Assembly (NCBI GenBank): GCA_049841135.1
Contig: JASGHK010000008.1
Span: forward strand, 806,001-870,000
Origin: JACRCT01 sp049841135
Lineage (GTDB): Bacteria; Myxococcota; Myxococcia; Myxococcales; UBA5297
Length of the DNA: 64,000 bases
Direction: 5' to 3'
Made by a program: the position numbers and the translations under genes. Under the pieces are notes generated by a model. That model was not told where the DNA came from, did no database searches, and worked only from the letters and a program-made list of their open reading frames with translations. Positions 10,082 to 20,823 of the stretch are shown piece after piece (position 1 is the stretch's first letter; each line of letters starts with the position of its first letter).

Positions 10082-10380
10082 CCCACTCTCCCGGGCCGCT
10101 CCCGTCTCCTCTCCTTCATAAGGTGACCTCGCGGGCCCATCATCCGTGCGTACCCGTGAAGGCTCGCTCACGCGGGTGGCGGGCGGGCTGCGACAGCCGC
10201 CTCTTGCTATGCCTGCGCTTCGCCAAGAGAACGCCTCGACGTACTGCGGCTCCTCAGCGGCTCGGTTGCTCGCTGGAACGACAGGTCCCGGTCCCCTCGG
10301 GCTCTTCGCCGGCACCGCCCGGAGCGTCGGAGTCCTGCGCCTCTCCGGCGTGCGCATTGCGCAGATTGGTCACGAGCCTC
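10082..10380. other. Intergenic region between divergent genes
   Basis: About 300 bases separating the TMEM175-like gene (minus) and the unknown gene at 10381 (plus). It must hold both promoters. I see no convincing sigma-70 or sigma-54 match, hairpin terminator or RNA structure. Confidence 0.4.
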
Positions 10381-10959
10381 ATGCGACGCGTCTTCCTGCT
10401 CTCACCGGCCACCTGCAGCGGCGAGCGCGCCAAGCTGCTCCTCTCGGCGCGGGCGAGCTTTCCTTTGGCCTTGTGGCTCCGCTCGCCCGAAGGGCTCCCC
10501 CTCGGCGAGACTTTCGCGTTCCTGAGCGGGCTCTACTTCCGGGGCAAGCTCGCCTACGCCCGCGCCTTCGCGAACCCGCCGGCGGTGCTGCGAAGGGCGG
10601 GGATCCTGGTGATCACGCCGACCCGAGGCCTTCTTCCTGCGGAGACGATCGTCAGGCCCGAGCTGCTGCGCGAGTTCGCGCAGGTGGACGTCCACCCTGC
10701 CAACCCGCACTACCGAGTGCCGCTGGCGCGAGACGCCCGGCTGCTTGCGGCCGCGCTCGGACGGGCCCAGGCCGTGCTGCTCGGGAGCGTCGCCACGGGC
10801 AAGTACATCGACGTACTCGCCCCCATCCTCGGGACGCGGCTCGTCTACCCGCGCTCGTTCCCGGGCCGAGGCGACATGAGCCGCGGCGCGCTCCTGCTTC
10901 GCTGCGTGCAGCGCGGACGCGAGCTGGTCTATGCCCCCACCCGGCCGGTACCCGGCTGA
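10381..10959 (+). CDS. Conserved hypothetical cytosolic protein
   Basis: A 192-residue protein beginning MRRVFLLSPATCSGERAKLL, with no signal peptide or membrane helix. I recognise it as a conserved unknown by its general look: an opening RVFLLSPA strand, then a segment with LGETFAFLSGLYFRGKLAYA, then ILVITPTRGLLP and a C-terminal VLLGSVATGKYIDVL. Alternating strands and helices with GSVATGKYID hint at an alpha/beta fold that could handle a nucleotide or sugar phosphate, but I would not assign a reaction. The ATG at 10381 fits the start of the conserved strand. 69 bases separate it from the TPR-cNMP genes, so it may be co-transcribed with them. Confidence 0.7.
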   Translation: MRRVFLLSPATCSGERAKLLLSARASFPLALWLRSPEGLPLGETFAFLSGLYFRGKLAYARAFANPPAVLRRAGILVITPTRGLLPAETIVRPELLREFAQVDVHPANPHYRVPLARDARLLAAALGRAQAVLLGSVATGKYIDVLAPILGTRLVYPRSFPGRGDMSRGALLLRCVQRGRELVYAPTRPVPG

Positions 10960-11028
10960 CCCTCCTCGGCCGCGCCGCTTCCCGTCCTCTCCGCGCCCGT
11001 GCCAGAGTGGCGCGAACGGAGAGGGCCC

Positions 11029-12400
11029 ATGACCACCGCGATCGAGAAGTCCCGGGAAGCCAAGGAGAAGGGCTCGCAGCTGCTGGCGAAGGGCAAGCTC
11101 GACGCGGCGCTCAAGGAGTTCCAGAGGGCCGTCGAGGTCTTCCCCGAAGACCTCGCGGCGCAGAAGAAGGTCGCCGAGGTCCTGGCCAGGCTGGGCAAGA
11201 AGCGCGAGTCCATCGCCGGGTACCAGCGTCTGGCGGGCTTCTACGCCGCCGACGGTCAGCTGGCGCAGGCGATCGCCATCTCCAAGCTCATCCTCCAGCT
11301 CGACCCGGCCCACACGCAGACCCAGGACACCATCGCCAAGCTCTACGCGCGCAAGTCCGGCGGGTCGGGCGGCACCTGGCTCGAGAAGATCCCGTCGTCC
11401 ATGGCCGGCGCGCTCAACACCCGGCACGTCAAGGCCGTCGAGCCGCCCCAGCCGGCCCCCATCCGGCCGCCCGCGCCACCCAGCCCCGAGCCCGCGGCCG
11501 AGGCCAAGCCCGTGTTCACCGAGCTGGAGCCGGAGCTGGCGGTCGACGTTCAGATCGACACCTCGGCGCTGCCCAAGCAGCCGCTGTTCTCCGAGCTCCC
11601 CAAGGAGATCTTCCTGGCGCTGCTGGCCGAGCTGGAGATCTCCACGGTCGACGCCGGGACGCCCATCGTCACCGAAGGAGAGCCGGGCCGGTCGATGTAC
11701 GTGCTGGCGCAGGGCACCGTGAAGGTGGTGCGCGAGCTGGGTACCCGGCAGGAGAAGACGGTGGCCACGATGACCGAGGGCACCTTCTTCGGGGAGATCG
11801 CGCTGCTCTCCGACGCGCCGCGACTGGCGAGCGTCGTCGCCCAGGACGAGTGCGTGGTCCTGGAGATCAAGCGCGAGCTCTTGGGCGACCTGGTCATGAA
11901 GCACGACGCGCTCGAGCCGGTGCTCCAGCACTTCTACCGGGAGCGGCTGCTCGAGAACCTGCTGCGCTCGAGCCCCCTCTTCGCCGCCTTCGGGCCCGAC
12001 GAGCGCCACGCGCTGATCGACAAGTTCGCGGTGCGTCGGGCCAAGAAGGGCGAGCTGCTGGTGCACGAGGGCGCCGCCGGCGCGGCGCTCTTCGTCCTGC
12101 TGCGCGGCTGCTGCGACGTCTTCCACGTGGACGCCAAGGGCCACGAGCACACCTACCCGCCCCTCTCTGAGGGCGCCCTCTTCGGCGAGATCACGCTGAT
12201 GCAGGAGGGCGCCACCTCCGCCTCGGTGCGGGCCGCCGACGACTGCCTGCTGCTGGAAGCTCGACCCCGAGACGTTCCAGCGGCAGGTGCTCACCAACGC
12301 CGTGGCCAGGAAGGCCCTGGACGACCTTCGCGCCGCGCGCCTGAAGCGCACGGCCGACCTGCTCTTGAAGCTCGGCGACGACTACGCCGCCTGGGTGTGA
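11029..12400 (+). CDS. TPR protein with two cyclic-nucleotide-binding domains, copy 1 (frameshift near 3' end)
   Basis: About 456 residues after removing one base. Residues 1-115 are TPR-like helix pairs (LDAALKEFQRAVEVFPEDL, QAIAISKLILQLDPAH). A Pro/Ala linker follows, then two cNMP-binding beta-rolls. Domain 1 has a full phosphate cassette (FFGEIALLSDAPRLASV) including the phosphate-binding Arg; domain 2 reads LFGEITLMQEGATSASV, without it, so only domain 1 is likely to bind nucleotide. The frame breaks at GAAGCTC (12256-12262); reading GAGCTC restores LLELDPETFQRQV and an ending LGDDYAAWV that matches copy 2. The ATG at 11029 has GGAG about 10 bases upstream. Probably a signal-transducing scaffold; target unknown. 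Confidence 0.88.
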
Positions 12401-12407
12401 GGAGATC

Positions 12408-13712
12408 ATGACCGCGAACGCAGAAGCCCGACAGGCCAAGGACCGGGGCGCGACGCTCATCGCCGACGGCGACCTGGAAGGCGCCCTGAAGGAGCTGCAG
12501 CGGGCGGTGGCCCTGGTGCCGGACGACATCCCCGCGCGCCGCGCCGTGGCCAAGCTGCTCGCCCAGCTCGGCAAGAAGAGCGAGGCCATCGCCGCCTACC
12601 AGCACCTCGCGGGCTTCTACGCCGCCGGCGGGCAGCTGGCGCAGGCCATCGCCTTCTGCAAGTTCATCCTGCAGATAGACCCCGCGCACACCGAGACCCA
12701 GGAGGCCATCTCCAAGCTCTACGCGCGGCAGTCGGGCGCGGCCGCCAGCAGCCGTCCGGAGAAGCTGCCGGCCTCGATGTCCGGCGCGCTCGCGCAGCGG
12801 CCTGCGCCGAAGGCGGCGCCTGCGGCCGCGACCTTCACCGAGCTCGAGCTGGACGTGGAGTTCGAGGTCGATGCCGCGCTCCTGCCCAAGCAGCCGCTCT
12901 TCTCCGACCTGTCCGGCGAGATCTTCCTGTCGCTGCTCAACGAACTGGAGGTCACCGAGGTCCACGCCCACCAGGTGATCATCAACGAGGGCGAGACTGG
13001 CAAGTCGATGTACGTGCTGGCCCAGGGCGCCGTGAGGGTGGTGCGCGCGCTGGGGACGCGGCAGGAGAAGGAGCTGGCGACGCTGGAGAAGGGCGCCTTC
13101 TTCGGCGAGATCGCCCTGCTCTCCGACGCGCCGCGGCTGGCGAGCGTGGTGGCCAAGGACGAGTGCGTGGTCCTGGAGATCAAGCGCGAGATGCTGGGGG
13201 CCTTGACGAAGACGCACCCGTCGCTCGAGCCGGTGCTGCAGCACTTCTACCGCGAGCGCCTCCTCGACAACCTGTTGCGTGCGAGCCCCATCTTCGCCGC
13301 CTTCGACGCCCCCGCGCGCCACGCCCTCGCCGACGACTTCAAGCTCGTGCACCTGAAGAAGGGCGAGGTGCTCATCAACGAAGGCGACCCGTCGGTGACG
13401 CTGCACGTGCTCCTGCGCGGCTGCTGCGACGTCTTCCACGTCGACGCCAACGGCCAGGAGCACGTCTACCCGCCGCTGCTCGAGGGGTCGATCATCGGCG
13501 AGATTGCCTATGCCCAGGAGGGCGTCGCCTCGGCGTCGGTCCGCGCAGCCGACGACTGCATGCTGCTCGCGCTCGACCCCAAGGTCTTCCGCGAGAAGGT
13601 GCTCTCCAACGAGGCGGCGAAGAAGGCCATCGACGAGCTGCGGGCAGCGCGCATGAAGCGCACCGCGGATCTGCTGCTCAGGCTCGGAGCGGACTACTCC
13701 GCCTGGGTCTGA
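12408..13712 (+). CDS. TPR protein with two cyclic-nucleotide-binding domains, copy 2
   Basis: Intact 434-residue paralogue lying 7 bases after copy 1, with a GGAG directly before the ATG. The order of parts is the same: TPR-like N-terminus (LEGALKELQRAVALVPDDI), linker, cNMP domain 1 with cassette FFGEIALLSDAPRLASV, and cNMP domain 2 whose cassette (IIGEIAYAQEGVASASV) lacks the phosphate-binding Arg. The C-terminal RAARMKRTADLLLRLGADYS matches copy 1. The pair is a tandem duplication that has diverged mostly in the linker. With a cyclase-FHA protein a few kilobases away, these could read local cyclic-nucleotide levels (inference). No enzymatic domain is visible. Confidence 0.92.
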   Translation: MTANAEARQAKDRGATLIADGDLEGALKELQRAVALVPDDIPARRAVAKLLAQLGKKSEAIAAYQHLAGFYAAGGQLAQAIAFCKFILQIDPAHTETQEAISKLYARQSGAAASSRPEKLPASMSGALAQRPAPKAAPAAATFTELELDVEFEVDAALLPKQPLFSDLSGEIFLSLLNELEVTEVHAHQVIINEGETGKSMYVLAQGAVRVVRALGTRQEKELATLEKGAFFGEIALLSDAPRLASVVAKDECVVLEIKREMLGALTKTHPSLEPVLQHFYRERLLDNLLRASPIFAAFDAPARHALADDFKLVHLKKGEVLINEGDPSVTLHVLLRGCCDVFHVDANGQEHVYPPLLEGSIIGEIAYAQEGVASASVRAADDCMLLALDPKVFREKVLSNEAAKKAIDELRAARMKRTADLLLRLGADYSAWV

Positions 13713-13865
13713 ACGGGCGCTCGCGCTGCCACCGAGCCCTCGCTCAATCCTCCGCCTTGCGGCCAGCCCCCCCTGAAATACCCGACATTCCACTTCTCCG
13801 AGGAACCCCGCCAGGGGGATACTCGGCCTCGTCCGCTGGGGGAGGCAGGCAGCTCGAGGCACCCT

Positions 13866-15262
<1,397 letters not shown>

Positions 15263-15268
15263 AGCCGT

Positions 15269-16684
<1,416 letters not shown>

Positions 16685-16836
16685 CCTGCCCTGGAGCTGC
16701 CGAAGGACCCAGTCATTCGCGCGCTCCGTCACGAATCGCGCCTGGCCCCGGTGGCCGATCGCTCCCACGATCCGGCCATTCACGAATCGCCTTCTGCGCT
16801 CAAGGCGATCCGCTCTCCCGCGCCTAACCTGATCCA

Positions 16837-16897
16837 CTGACAGCTTCGTTGACAGTCGGGCGCGAGCGAAAACGCCGACTGTCAACGACGTTGTCAG
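16837..16897. promoter_or_regulatory. Two-tier inverted repeat, candidate enhancer for NtrC-type regulator
   Basis: A perfect 13-bp inverted repeat, CGTTGACAGTCGG at 16847-16859 and its complement at 16875-16887, separated by 15 bases. It is flanked symmetrically, 4 bases further out on each side, by CTGACA (16837-16842) and TGTCAG (16892-16897). Centre is about 98 bases upstream of the sigma-54 promoter -24 element, a usual distance for an activator site. There is no T-tract, so a terminator is less likely. Two TCACGAATCGC direct repeats lie further upstream at 16729 and 16780. Which protein binds is inference. Confidence 0.55.
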
Positions 16898-16962
16898 TCG
16901 AAGCCCAGCTGCGGGGCTTCGATTCGTCCCGCGCCTAGAGCGAGCGGTGGGCGCTCCCAGCG

Positions 16963-16978
16963 TGGTCTGGCCCTTGCT
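16963..16978 (+). promoter_or_regulatory. Putative sigma-54 (-24/-12) promoter of the hybA/hybB-like operon
   Basis: TGGTCTGGCCCTTGCT matches the sigma-54 consensus in its invariant GG (16964-16965) and GC (16976-16977), spaced by the required ten bases, and in TGG, a purine at position 7 and TTGCT. Transcription would start near 16989, giving a leader of about 37 bases with AGGAG at 17015-17019 and ATG at 17026. A sigma-54 activator gene lies directly upstream. Confidence 0.6.
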
Positions 16979-17025
16979 GTAGCGGCCGACCGACTGCGGA
17001 CCACATCGCGCTTTAGGAGCGTCTC

Positions 17026-18006
17026 ATGCCCGTCTCTCGTCGATCGTTGCTCAAGGGGGCGCTGTTCGCCGGGGCCGCCGCGGCCCTCGCGCCGGAAGAA
17101 GCCAAGGCCCGGGAGGTGAAGAAGCCCTCGGACCAGGCCGTCGGCCTGCTCTACGACGCCACCCGCTGCGTCGGCTGCAAGGGCTGCGTCATCGCCTGCA
17201 AGGACGCCAACGACCTTCCTTGGGACGACCCCAAGGAGCTGTCGAGCAGCACCAAGAGCGTGGTGCAGAAGAAGAGCTTCCCGCCGGTGAGGTCGGGCGG
17301 CGAGCCGACCCGCGCCAACGTCAAGCGCCAGTGCATGCACTGCGTCGACCCGCCCTGCGTCTCGGCCTGCATGCTCGGCGCGCTGCACAAGGAGGGCGAG
17401 GGCAAGCGCGACATGGGCGGCGAGAAGAAGGGCACCGGCATCGTCCTGTACGACAAGGCCCTATGCGTCGGCTGCCGCTACTGCCAGATCGCCTGCGCCT
17501 TCGCGGTCCCCAAGTTCGAGTGGTTCGAGGCCGTCCCGCGCATCGTCAAGTGCGAGCTGTGCCGGCGCCACGCCGACTCCAACGCGACCGGCCCCACCAA
17601 GGTCGCCAATCCGGCCTGCGCCCGCACCTGCCCGGCCGAGGCGGTGATCTTCGGCTACCGCACCGACCTGTTGGCCGAGGCCCACAAGCGCCTCGCCGAG
17701 GATCCCGAGGCCTACAGCGGCAAGGTCTACGGCGAGAGCGACGGCGGCGGCACCGGCGTCCTGTACCTGGCCCCCAAGGACGTCACCTTCGGCCAGCTCG
17801 GCTTCCCGGAGCTGCCCGAGTACTCCAACGCCTACCTCTCCGAGAAGGTGTCGCACGCCCCGTACCTGGGCGGCATCACCCCGCTGGCGCTCTACGCGGC
17901 GGCCGCGTTCGTCGTCCGACGCAACAAGGCCAAAGAGGCAGGCCACCACGAACCCACCGAGCAGAAGGCCGCCCCGAAGGCCGACGAGAAGAGGAGCGCG
18001 AAATGA
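17026..18006 (+). CDS. hybA: HybA-like Tat-exported 4Fe-4S ferredoxin protein, C-terminally anchored
   Basis: Periplasmic electron-transfer subunit of 326 residues. A twin-arginine signal (SRRSLLKG, hydrophobic to about residue 22) is followed by four Cys clusters: Cys48/51/54/58, Cys103/106/111/115, Cys147/150/153/157 and Cys176/179/198/202, enough for four 4Fe-4S centres. A hydrophobic stretch near residues 280-300 (GITPLALYAAAAFVV) would anchor it in the membrane, as in HybA. It overlaps the HybB-like gene by ATGA. In HybA/HybB systems electrons pass between a periplasmic enzyme and quinone; no hydrogenase subunit is visible in this window, so the catalytic partner is unknown. Confidence 0.9.
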   Translation: MPVSRRSLLKGALFAGAAAALAPEEAKAREVKKPSDQAVGLLYDATRCVGCKGCVIACKDANDLPWDDPKELSSSTKSVVQKKSFPPVRSGGEPTRANVKRQCMHCVDPPCVSACMLGALHKEGEGKRDMGGEKKGTGIVLYDKALCVGCRYCQIACAFAVPKFEWFEAVPRIVKCELCRRHADSNATGPTKVANPACARTCPAEAVIFGYRTDLLAEAHKRLAEDPEAYSGKVYGESDGGGTGVLYLAPKDVTFGQLGFPELPEYSNAYLSEKVSHAPYLGGITPLALYAAAAFVVRRNKAKEAGHHEPTEQKAAPKADEKRSAK

Positions 18007-19307
18007 GCCACGACACCAATGCCCGCCCGGTGGGGGGCCGCATCCTCACCGTCCCCATGGCCTGCCTGCTCGCGATGTTCGCGCTGGCCTGCGCCGTCAT
18101 CGGCTACCGCTTCGTCGCCGGCATCGGCGCCGTCAGCAACATGAACGACGGCTACACCTGGGGCATCTGGGAGCCGGTCAACGTGGTGGTCTTCACCGGC
18201 CTGGGCGCCGGCGCCTTCTCGGTCGGCGCGCTCTGCTACCTGCTCAACCGCGGCAGCTACCACCCGATGATCCGCCCGGCGGTGCTCCTGGGCGCCATCG
18301 CTTACACGCTGGGCGCCGCGTCGATCGGCGTCGCGGTGGGCCGGCCCTGGAACATCTACTGGCTGGCGCTGCCGAGCATGTGGAACCTCTCCTCGGTGCT
18401 CCTCGAGGTCGCGGTCTGCGTCATCACCTACGTCTGCGTCCTGTGGATCGAGATGCTCCCAGCGGTGCTGGAGGCGGCGGCCGCCAGCGGCAACCTCAAG
18501 CGCGCCGAGCGGGCCAAGCGCTGGGGCGGCCGGCTGAGCAAGGCGATGCCCTACATCATCGCCCTCGCCCTGCTGCTCCCGACGATGCACCAGAGCTCGC
18601 TCGGCGGCCTGATGGTCATCGCCGGCCCCAAGCTGCACGCGTTGTGGCACACCCCGCTGTTGCCGCTGCTCGGCCTCATCTCCTGCCTTTCGATGGGCCT
18701 GGGCGCGGCGGTGCTGCTGGGCGCCGCCCTGCGCCGCGGCTGGAACGCGCGCCAGGACGAGCAGATCCTCACCGAGATGTCGAAGGTCAACGCGATCCTC
18801 CTCTTGGCCTACGGCATCGTCCGCTTCGCCGACCTGGCCGCTGCCGGCAAGCTCCACCTGCTGCTGGTCGCCGACTACCACCTCGCCGTCTTCGTCGTGG
18901 AGATGGCCCTCTTCCTGGTGCCGGCGGTGCTGTTCCTCACCCCGGCCGTGAAGAAGCACCGGGTGCGCGTCGCGGGTGCGGCGATGGCGGCCCTGGCGGG
19001 AGCGCTGTGGCGCGTGGACTGCTTCATCACCTGCTACTCGCCCGGCTCCAACTGGCACTACTTCCCGTCGGTCGGTGAGCTGACGGTGACCATCGGCATG
19101 GCCGCCTTCGGCGTGGCGGTCTTCATCGCCATGTCCAAGCGCTTCCCGGTGGTCGAGGTTCAGGAGCCCACGACCGCGGTGCCCGCCTCGGTCGCGGCCT
19201 TCGTGCTCACCTTCCCGCAGGGCAACGGCGCGCAACCGTCCGCGACCGGGACCGCCTCCACCTCCGGCACCGGCTCGCCGAGTCCCACCGGAACTCAAGG
19301 CGCCTGA
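18003..19307 (+). CDS. hybB: HybB-like NrfD/PsrC-family quinone-reactive membrane subunit
   Basis: Integral membrane protein of 434 residues with nine or ten helices. HybB-like features include DGYTWGIWEPVNVVVFTGLG after helix 1 and the hallmark MHQSSLGGLMVIAGPKLH followed by LWHTPLLPLLGL. NrfD/PsrC proteins exchange electrons between quinone and a periplasmic iron-sulphur partner, here the HybA-like protein that overlaps it by four bases. The last 45 residues are a Ser/Thr/Gly/Pro-rich tail not needed by the family (PSATGTASTSGTG). Likely under the sigma-54 promoter before hybA. Physiological acceptor or donor unknown. Confidence 0.9.
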   Translation: MSHDTNARPVGGRILTVPMACLLAMFALACAVIGYRFVAGIGAVSNMNDGYTWGIWEPVNVVVFTGLGAGAFSVGALCYLLNRGSYHPMIRPAVLLGAIAYTLGAASIGVAVGRPWNIYWLALPSMWNLSSVLLEVAVCVITYVCVLWIEMLPAVLEAAAASGNLKRAERAKRWGGRLSKAMPYIIALALLLPTMHQSSLGGLMVIAGPKLHALWHTPLLPLLGLISCLSMGLGAAVLLGAALRRGWNARQDEQILTEMSKVNAILLLAYGIVRFADLAAAGKLHLLLVADYHLAVFVVEMALFLVPAVLFLTPAVKKHRVRVAGAAMAALAGALWRVDCFITCYSPGSNWHYFPSVGELTVTIGMAAFGVAVFIAMSKRFPVVEVQEPTTAVPASVAAFVLTFPQGNGAQPSATGTASTSGTGSPSPTGTQGA

Positions 19308-19358
19308 CCGGACCCGGCACTTCCGAAGGAACAGCGACCTGCTCGTCCTCTGAGCCGT

Positions 19359-19387
19359 CCCCGCCCCGCCCTCACGGCGGGGCGGGG
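19359..19387 (+). terminator. Strong GC hairpin after hybB
   Basis: Perfect 12-bp stem CCCCGCCCCGCC (19359-19370) with its complement at 19376-19387 and a 5-base loop, 52 bases after the hybB-like stop. There is no T-tract, so it may be a non-canonical terminator or an mRNA-stabilising structure. Confidence 0.5.
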
Positions 19388-19423
19388 CCTGGACAGGACG
19401 GGTGCGCCTCGAGGAGGCCCTTC

Positions 19424-20017
19424 ATGTCCACCGCCGCCCTCTCCATCCACTTGGCGCCCATCGGCTCGCTCGCGCCGGCCGTCCTCGCGCCGCTCGCGCG
19501 CCCACTCGCGGGGCTCTTCGGCTGCGACGTCGAAATATCCCGCCCCTCGCTCGACCCTGCCTTCGCCTTCGACGCGAGCCGCCGGCAGTTCGACGCTTCC
19601 AAGCTGATGCTGCGGCTGCTGGCGCTCTTCCCGGACCCGCGCCACAAGGTGGTGGGGGTGCTCGGCGAAGACCTCTTCGCCCCCTGCCTGACCTGGGTCT
19701 ACGGCCAGGGCCAGGTCGACGGCCCTGCGGCGGTGGTCTCTCGGCACCGTCTGGACGAACACTTCTACGGCCGGCCTTCGTCCGCTGACGCCGAGCAGCG
19801 CCGCTTGCTGGCCGAGATCGGCCGTCAGCTCGGCCATACCTTTGGCCTGCTGCACTGCCACGACGACTCGTGCGCCATGCGCTGGTCGGAGACCGTCGAG
19901 GAGATCGAAGCGAAGGGCGCAGCGCTCTGCGCCGCCTGCCGCCAGAAGGTGCAGCGGGTCCAACAGCTTCGCACACCCATCACGGCCCCTGTGGGCTACG
20001 CCCCTTCTCACGCCTGA
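19424..20017 (+). CDS. Archaemetzincin-like protein lacking the catalytic His-Glu
   Basis: A 197-residue protein resembling archaemetzincin metalloproteases. The family motif HExxHxxGxxHCx4CxM...CxxC is recognisable at residues 134-172: second and third zinc His (138, 144), Cys145, Cys150, Met152 and a CxxC at 169-172 are present. The first zinc His and the catalytic Glu are replaced by Arg134-Gln135 (GRQLGHTFGLLHC). Peptidase activity is therefore doubtful; the structural zinc site of four Cys may be intact. Each change needs only one base from an HE codon pair, so recent loss or sequence error is possible. Genes on either side are unrelated. Start ATG at 19424; length is normal for the family. 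Confidence 0.8.
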   Translation: MSTAALSIHLAPIGSLAPAVLAPLARPLAGLFGCDVEISRPSLDPAFAFDASRRQFDASKLMLRLLALFPDPRHKVVGVLGEDLFAPCLTWVYGQGQVDGPAAVVSRHRLDEHFYGRPSSADAEQRRLLAEIGRQLGHTFGLLHCHDDSCAMRWSETVEEIEAKGAALCAACRQKVQRVQQLRTPITAPVGYAPSHA

Positions 20018-20209
20018 CGTCCGTTGACGTTCCTCGATGGATGTCGTCGCAGCCAGGCGACACAGGAGGACGTCGGCGCCACAGCCATCGCGGCGCGGCG
20101 TGCGTAAGATATGTCAGCACCCATCAACATGGGGCGCCCCCCGCCGAGACACACCCCACGAGTTGACACCGGCAGGCGAACGTCGGGAGATTGGTCGCAC
20201 GGAGCGACC

Positions 20210-20704
20210 ATGTCCCCCTACCGACTCACCGTGCTGTTCGCCGCCGTGCTCGTCTCGAGCTGCGGGCTGGGCGTCAAAGACATCTCCTCGCACGCTGGCG
20301 ATGGTGGCCTGTGCTCACCCACCGGCCGCTCGCTGGTCGATACCGGCGTCTACATCGGGCCGGGGGCCTGCAGCACCGTCACGCTCTACGCGCTGCAGGA
20401 TCAGAACCCCACCGCCTGGGTCTTGGCCGTGGCCTGGCCCATGCGCGGAGAGCACCACTACCTGAAGGTCGAGAACCTCACGACCGGCGGCCACGAGACC
20501 AAGCTCATCTACACCGGCGACCCGGAGTGGAAGCTCTACAGCGGCGACTACTACCTCGGCGGCCTCGAGATGGCCGCCGGCGCGAACGCGCTGCACTACA
20601 AGGTCTGGGACGCCGTCCCGGGCGATGGCGGTTACGTCGACAAGATCATCGACGAAGGGGAACTCACCCTCCAGGTGGAGCTCTCGTCGAGCACCGGCTC
20701 GTAA
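20210..20704 (+). CDS. Hypothetical lipoprotein
   Basis: A 164-residue predicted lipoprotein: a short signal sequence ends in the lipobox VSSC (Cys18). The mature part is rich in aromatic and Gly residues with alternating strands (AWVLAVAWPMRGEHHYLKVE, LTLQVELSS), suggesting an all-beta fold. The ATG at 20210 is chosen over an in-frame ATG at 20111 because GGAG lies at 20201 and the signal peptide then starts the protein. No family recognised. It stands alone between the archaemetzincin-like and glycosidase genes. Confidence 0.7.
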   Translation: MSPYRLTVLFAAVLVSSCGLGVKDISSHAGDGGLCSPTGRSLVDTGVYIGPGACSTVTLYALQDQNPTAWVLAVAWPMRGEHHYLKVENLTTGGHETKLIYTGDPEWKLYSGDYYLGGLEMAAGANALHYKVWDAVPGDGGYVDKIIDEGELTLQVELSSSTGS

Positions 20705-20823
20705 GTCGCGCCGGTCGGCCAGCGGCGTAGCGCGGCTTTCCACTTCGCCAGACGCTTTGACAGCGCCTCCACTGGCTTCCGAGCCAGCACGGGGTGGCGC
20801 GATCCATGCTCCTTGGAGAGGCC

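Noticed and set aside
16847..16887. Perfect inverted repeat as intrinsic terminator of the NtrC-like gene
   Set aside because: It lies 160 bases after the stop, lacks a T-tract, and has a second symmetric tier of half-sites; position suits an activator site for the promoter at 16963.
17026..19307. NrfC/NrfD nitrite reductase assignment
   Set aside because: The MHQSSLG and DGYTWGIWE motifs and the C-terminal anchor fit HybA/HybB better, and no multiheme cytochrome gene is present.
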